Of a DNA stretch of 64,000 nt, positions 61,908 to 64,000 are shown in pieces. Position 1 is the stretch's first letter. Every line of letters begins with the position of its first letter. Source of the stretch: Flavobacterium hydatis (GTDB lineage: Bacteria > Bacteroidota > Bacteroidia > Flavobacteriales > Flavobacteriaceae); the NCBI RefSeq assembly GCF_000737695.1, contig NZ_JPRM01000051.1:1-64000 (forward strand), read 5' to 3'. Position numbers and translations under genes: made by a program. The notes beneath the pieces are model-generated. The model saw only the letters and a list, made by a program, of their open reading frames with translations, was not told the origin of the DNA and did not search any database.

Positions 61908-64000
61908 ATGTCAGATTTTAAAATAACTGGTAATCCTAATCCTGTAGTAGGAAAAGAAGAGTTTTACACGATAAATGCTCTTTTTGGTAGCTTGCTTCCA
62001 AATCCTCTTATGCCTAAGAGTTCATTTGGGCCTCCAGTTTCCTGGACAATACACGTATTGGAGCATGGTAAGTGGCGAAAAACAAAAGAGAATGACAAAA
62101 CAGGAGACAAAGTTTCCTATACTTTCTTGCATAAAAGCTTGGAAAGAAAAGGGATTCGTATCATGGCCAAAAGAGGGGAGCAAGTTGCTCGACTTGATGT
62201 AAAAACTCAAGCTGCCGGAACCCCAAAAATTGATAGCGTAGAATTACTGGACAAAAGCGGAAAAAAACCTGCCAAGCCGCTGTCTTATGGACAAACACTT
62301 AAAGCGAGAGTACATTGCTTGCATATGGAAAAACGTAAAGTGTATGTTACGCTTTGGGAGGATGATGCAAAAAAGGGAGGACACAATAAGGCAAATGAAA
62401 AAAATATAGTAGAAACACGTTTTGGAATTGTTAAAAATGGAAAAGCTGATGTTGATTTTCCTTTAAGACCAAGTTTTGCGAAAATTGCAACAAAAGCAGG
62501 GCCTGAAAGTGATAAAATTCATGAATACTATGTAACAACCGAGTTTAATAAAGAAAAAATACCTAGTAATAATGTTAATGTAAATGAGCTCGAAGCACCA
62601 GTAGCACCTTTTAAGGGTAAAACGACTTCTCCAGGACAAACACAACCAATTAAGAACAATGTGCCTGTGCAGAAACCTAAAACTTCAACTGTGCCAGCAC
62701 AGACAAAAGTAAAAGGAGTTATTAATAGTGTAAACATTACTGATGCTAATGGAAACAAAATAAAAGGTGTTTTTAAAGAAAACCGAATTAAAGTCTGGAT
62801 AAATTCTAAAGGACTTATCGGGAAAGAAGTTCGTCTTAAATTGTATGATGAAGATGTTGTTAGCGATGATGAATTACTTGATCAAAAGTTTACTATCAAG
62901 TCAGATTTACATGTTAGGCTAGTACCTCTAGATACAATACCAAGAAGCTTAGGAGGTGATTTCGGAGAAGGGCCTGAATTAGAGTTATTTGCACATGTTG
63001 AAGTATTACAAAGTGATGTGAATAAACCAAGTGAAGTAGTTAAGGTAGATGCTAAGGTATTTAAACCAGATCCTATTGAGCCTACGAATAATGTGATGAA
63101 GCAAGGCAAGAATGATAAAAAGGATGAGAAGAAGGATGAGAAAAAGGGAGGTTGTGAAAGATGTAAGACTTTGACAAAAAAGGAATTAGAGTTGATTTTT
63201 ACAGATGCAGATGATTCAATGTTGACAAATGTCGTTAATGCTTTTAATGAGGGAATTAATAAATTTGAAATAAATACTTGTTTAAGGAAAGCTCATTTTT
63301 TTGCTCAGGTTTTAAAAGAAGTTGGAACTAAACTAGAGTTAAAAAAACCAGAGAGTATGAATTATAGTGCTGGAGCACTTAAAGATGGTTATTGGTATAG
63401 TGAAGGAACAAATTGGATAAAAGGTAATCGACAAACAGGAGAAGGCGGCTATTTTGCAAATGGAACAAAAAAGAATTATTGTAATTTATCTTATTTTAGA
63501 ACTAATAAAGCTATAGCTGATTTATATGCTAGAAAAGATTTAAATGGTTATAATGATCGTGGTATTCAAAGTGCAAATCAGGATATGTTAGCTAATTATG
63601 CATATTCAAATAAATTTGGTAATAAAGGTTTTGAGACGGGAGACGGAAGTAAGTATAGAGGTAAAGGGTTAATACAATTAACATGGAAAGAAAATTATGA
63701 AAAAGTATATGAAAAAATAAAGCTAGTTGACCCTCTAGTTAATATTGTAAATAATCCAGAAAAGATTTTAACTGATATTAGATACGCAGTTTTTTCCGCA
63801 ATGGGATTCTGGCAATTAAAAAAAGTAAACAGTGTTATAGTAAATGATACTAATGAGTCTATAGCTAATTTGGTGACAGGTAAAATTAATCCTAATGATG
63901 ATGCTGATTCAAAAAAGAGGAGAAGAGAAAATTATAAAAATATAACTAAGAAAATATTTAAGGTTGATGATTGTGAAAATGGTAAAACAACTATAAAAGA
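61908..64000 (+). CDS. Putative type VI effector with GH19 chitinase/lysozyme-like domain, 3' end outside window
   Basis: Open from the ATG at 61908 to the window edge (697 codons, no stop). Residues ~1-240 and ~260-390 are beta-rich modules (YGQTLKARVHCLHMEKRKVYVTLWEDD; KGVFKENRIKVWINSKGLIGKEVRL) joined by a proline-rich linker, then a lysine-rich linker (~400-412) and a CERC pair. From ~415 on there is a GH19-like catalytic domain. It has LRKAHFFAQVLKEVG with a candidate catalytic Glu471, MNYSAGALK, ANYAYSNKFGNKG, and KYRGKGLIQLTWKENY near 582-597. GH19 enzymes cleave chitin or peptidoglycan glycan strands, and in this context peptidoglycan of a rival cell is likely. No signal peptide, so delivery via the preceding DUF4280 tip is inferred. 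Confidence 0.82.
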   Translation, partial: MSDFKITGNPNPVVGKEEFYTINALFGSLLPNPLMPKSSFGPPVSWTIHVLEHGKWRKTKENDKTGDKVSYTFLHKSLERKGIRIMAKRGEQVARLDVKTQAAGTPKIDSVELLDKSGKKPAKPLSYGQTLKARVHCLHMEKRKVYVTLWEDDAKKGGHNKANEKNIVETRFGIVKNGKADVDFPLRPSFAKIATKAGPESDKIHEYYVTTEFNKEKIPSNNVNVNELEAPVAPFKGKTTSPGQTQPIKNNVPVQKPKTSTVPAQTKVKGVINSVNITDANGNKIKGVFKENRIKVWINSKGLIGKEVRLKLYDEDVVSDDELLDQKFTIKSDLHVRLVPLDTIPRSLGGDFGEGPELELFAHVEVLQSDVNKPSEVVKVDAKVFKPDPIEPTNNVMKQGKNDKKDEKKDEKKGGCERCKTLTKKELELIFTDADDSMLTNVVNAFNEGINKFEINTCLRKAHFFAQVLKEVGTKLELKKPESMNYSAGALKDGYWYSEGTNWIKGNRQTGEGGYFANGTKKNYCNLSYFRTNKAIADLYARKDLNGYNDRGIQSANQDMLANYAYSNKFGNKGFETGDGSKYRGKGLIQLTWKENYEKVYEKIKLVDPLVNIVNNPEKILTDIRYAVFSAMGFWQLKKVNSVIVNDTNESIANLVTGKINPNDDADSKKRRRENYKNITKKIFKVDDCENGKTTIK

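Noticed and set aside
53534-64000. Extracellular contractile injection system instead of type VI secretion
   Set aside because: LysM, PAAR-like and AAA+ proteins occur in both, but a two-AAA ClpV-type ATPase together with TssG-like and multipass TssN-like proteins fits type VI subtype iii better.

Overview
The window looks like a chromosomal segment of a Flavobacterium-type member of the Bacteroidota. The evidence is AT-rich DNA, proteins ending in the gliding-motility/type IX secretion C-terminal domain, a PorP/SprF partner, an ECF sigma/FecR/TonB-receptor/DUF4249 set, a Bacteroidota-type (subtype iii) type VI secretion locus, and promoter -7 elements of the form TAnnTTTG. No rRNA, tRNA, CRISPR array, insertion sequence or prophage was seen.

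Layout. (1) 1-1916: 3' part of a repeat-rich type IX-secreted adhesin. (2) 2.3-13.4 kb: metabolic and regulatory genes. These are a cytidine-deaminase-like enzyme, a multipass 'site-specific recombinase' (Gcr) family protein, a lipoprotein serine hydrolase, a GlxA-type AraC regulator divergent from two VOC genes, DUF4287, a sulfatase, and an ArsR regulator followed by a luciferase-like oxidoreductase. The last two share a candidate operator. (3) 13.6-27.7 kb, minus strand: an operon of a giant ~3745-residue adhesin, PorP/SprF and an OmpA-family protein, preceded by a perfect 36-bp palindrome. (4) 28.1-29.6 kb: a conserved protein of unknown function. (5) 30.2-35.4 kb: ECF sigma, small protein, FecR, TonB receptor and DUF4249 lipoprotein, a cell-surface-signalling uptake operon. 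(6) 35.6-39.3 kb: gnd-zwf-pgl, the oxidative pentose phosphate operon. (7) 39.8-42.8 kb: a second, larger sulfatase and a DUF1203 protein.

(8) 43.05-53.02 kb is the most notable region. It is a tightly packed nine-gene plus-strand cluster: a split VioB/RebD-like pair (N-terminal part, then a ferritin-like iminophenylpyruvate-dimer-synthase part), a VOC protein, and a complete eboA-eboF set. Ebo genes are known from cyanobacterial scytonemin loci, where they were linked to export of an aromatic precursor to the periplasm. VioB/RebD enzymes couple two aryl-pyruvate imines. The combination suggests an undescribed aromatic-dimer natural product that is handled or modified outside the cytoplasm.

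(9) 53.5-64.0 kb: part of a type VI secretion subtype iii locus. A minus-strand PKD-protein/tssH pair diverges from a plus-strand series: NlpC/P60 lipoprotein-like protein, TssG-like, TssN-like, LysM protein, DUF4280 PAAR-like tip, and a large protein cut by the window end. That last protein carries a GH19 chitinase/lysozyme-like C-terminal domain and is probably a specialised effector. Product names rest on recognisable motifs and remembered family features; no database search was run.
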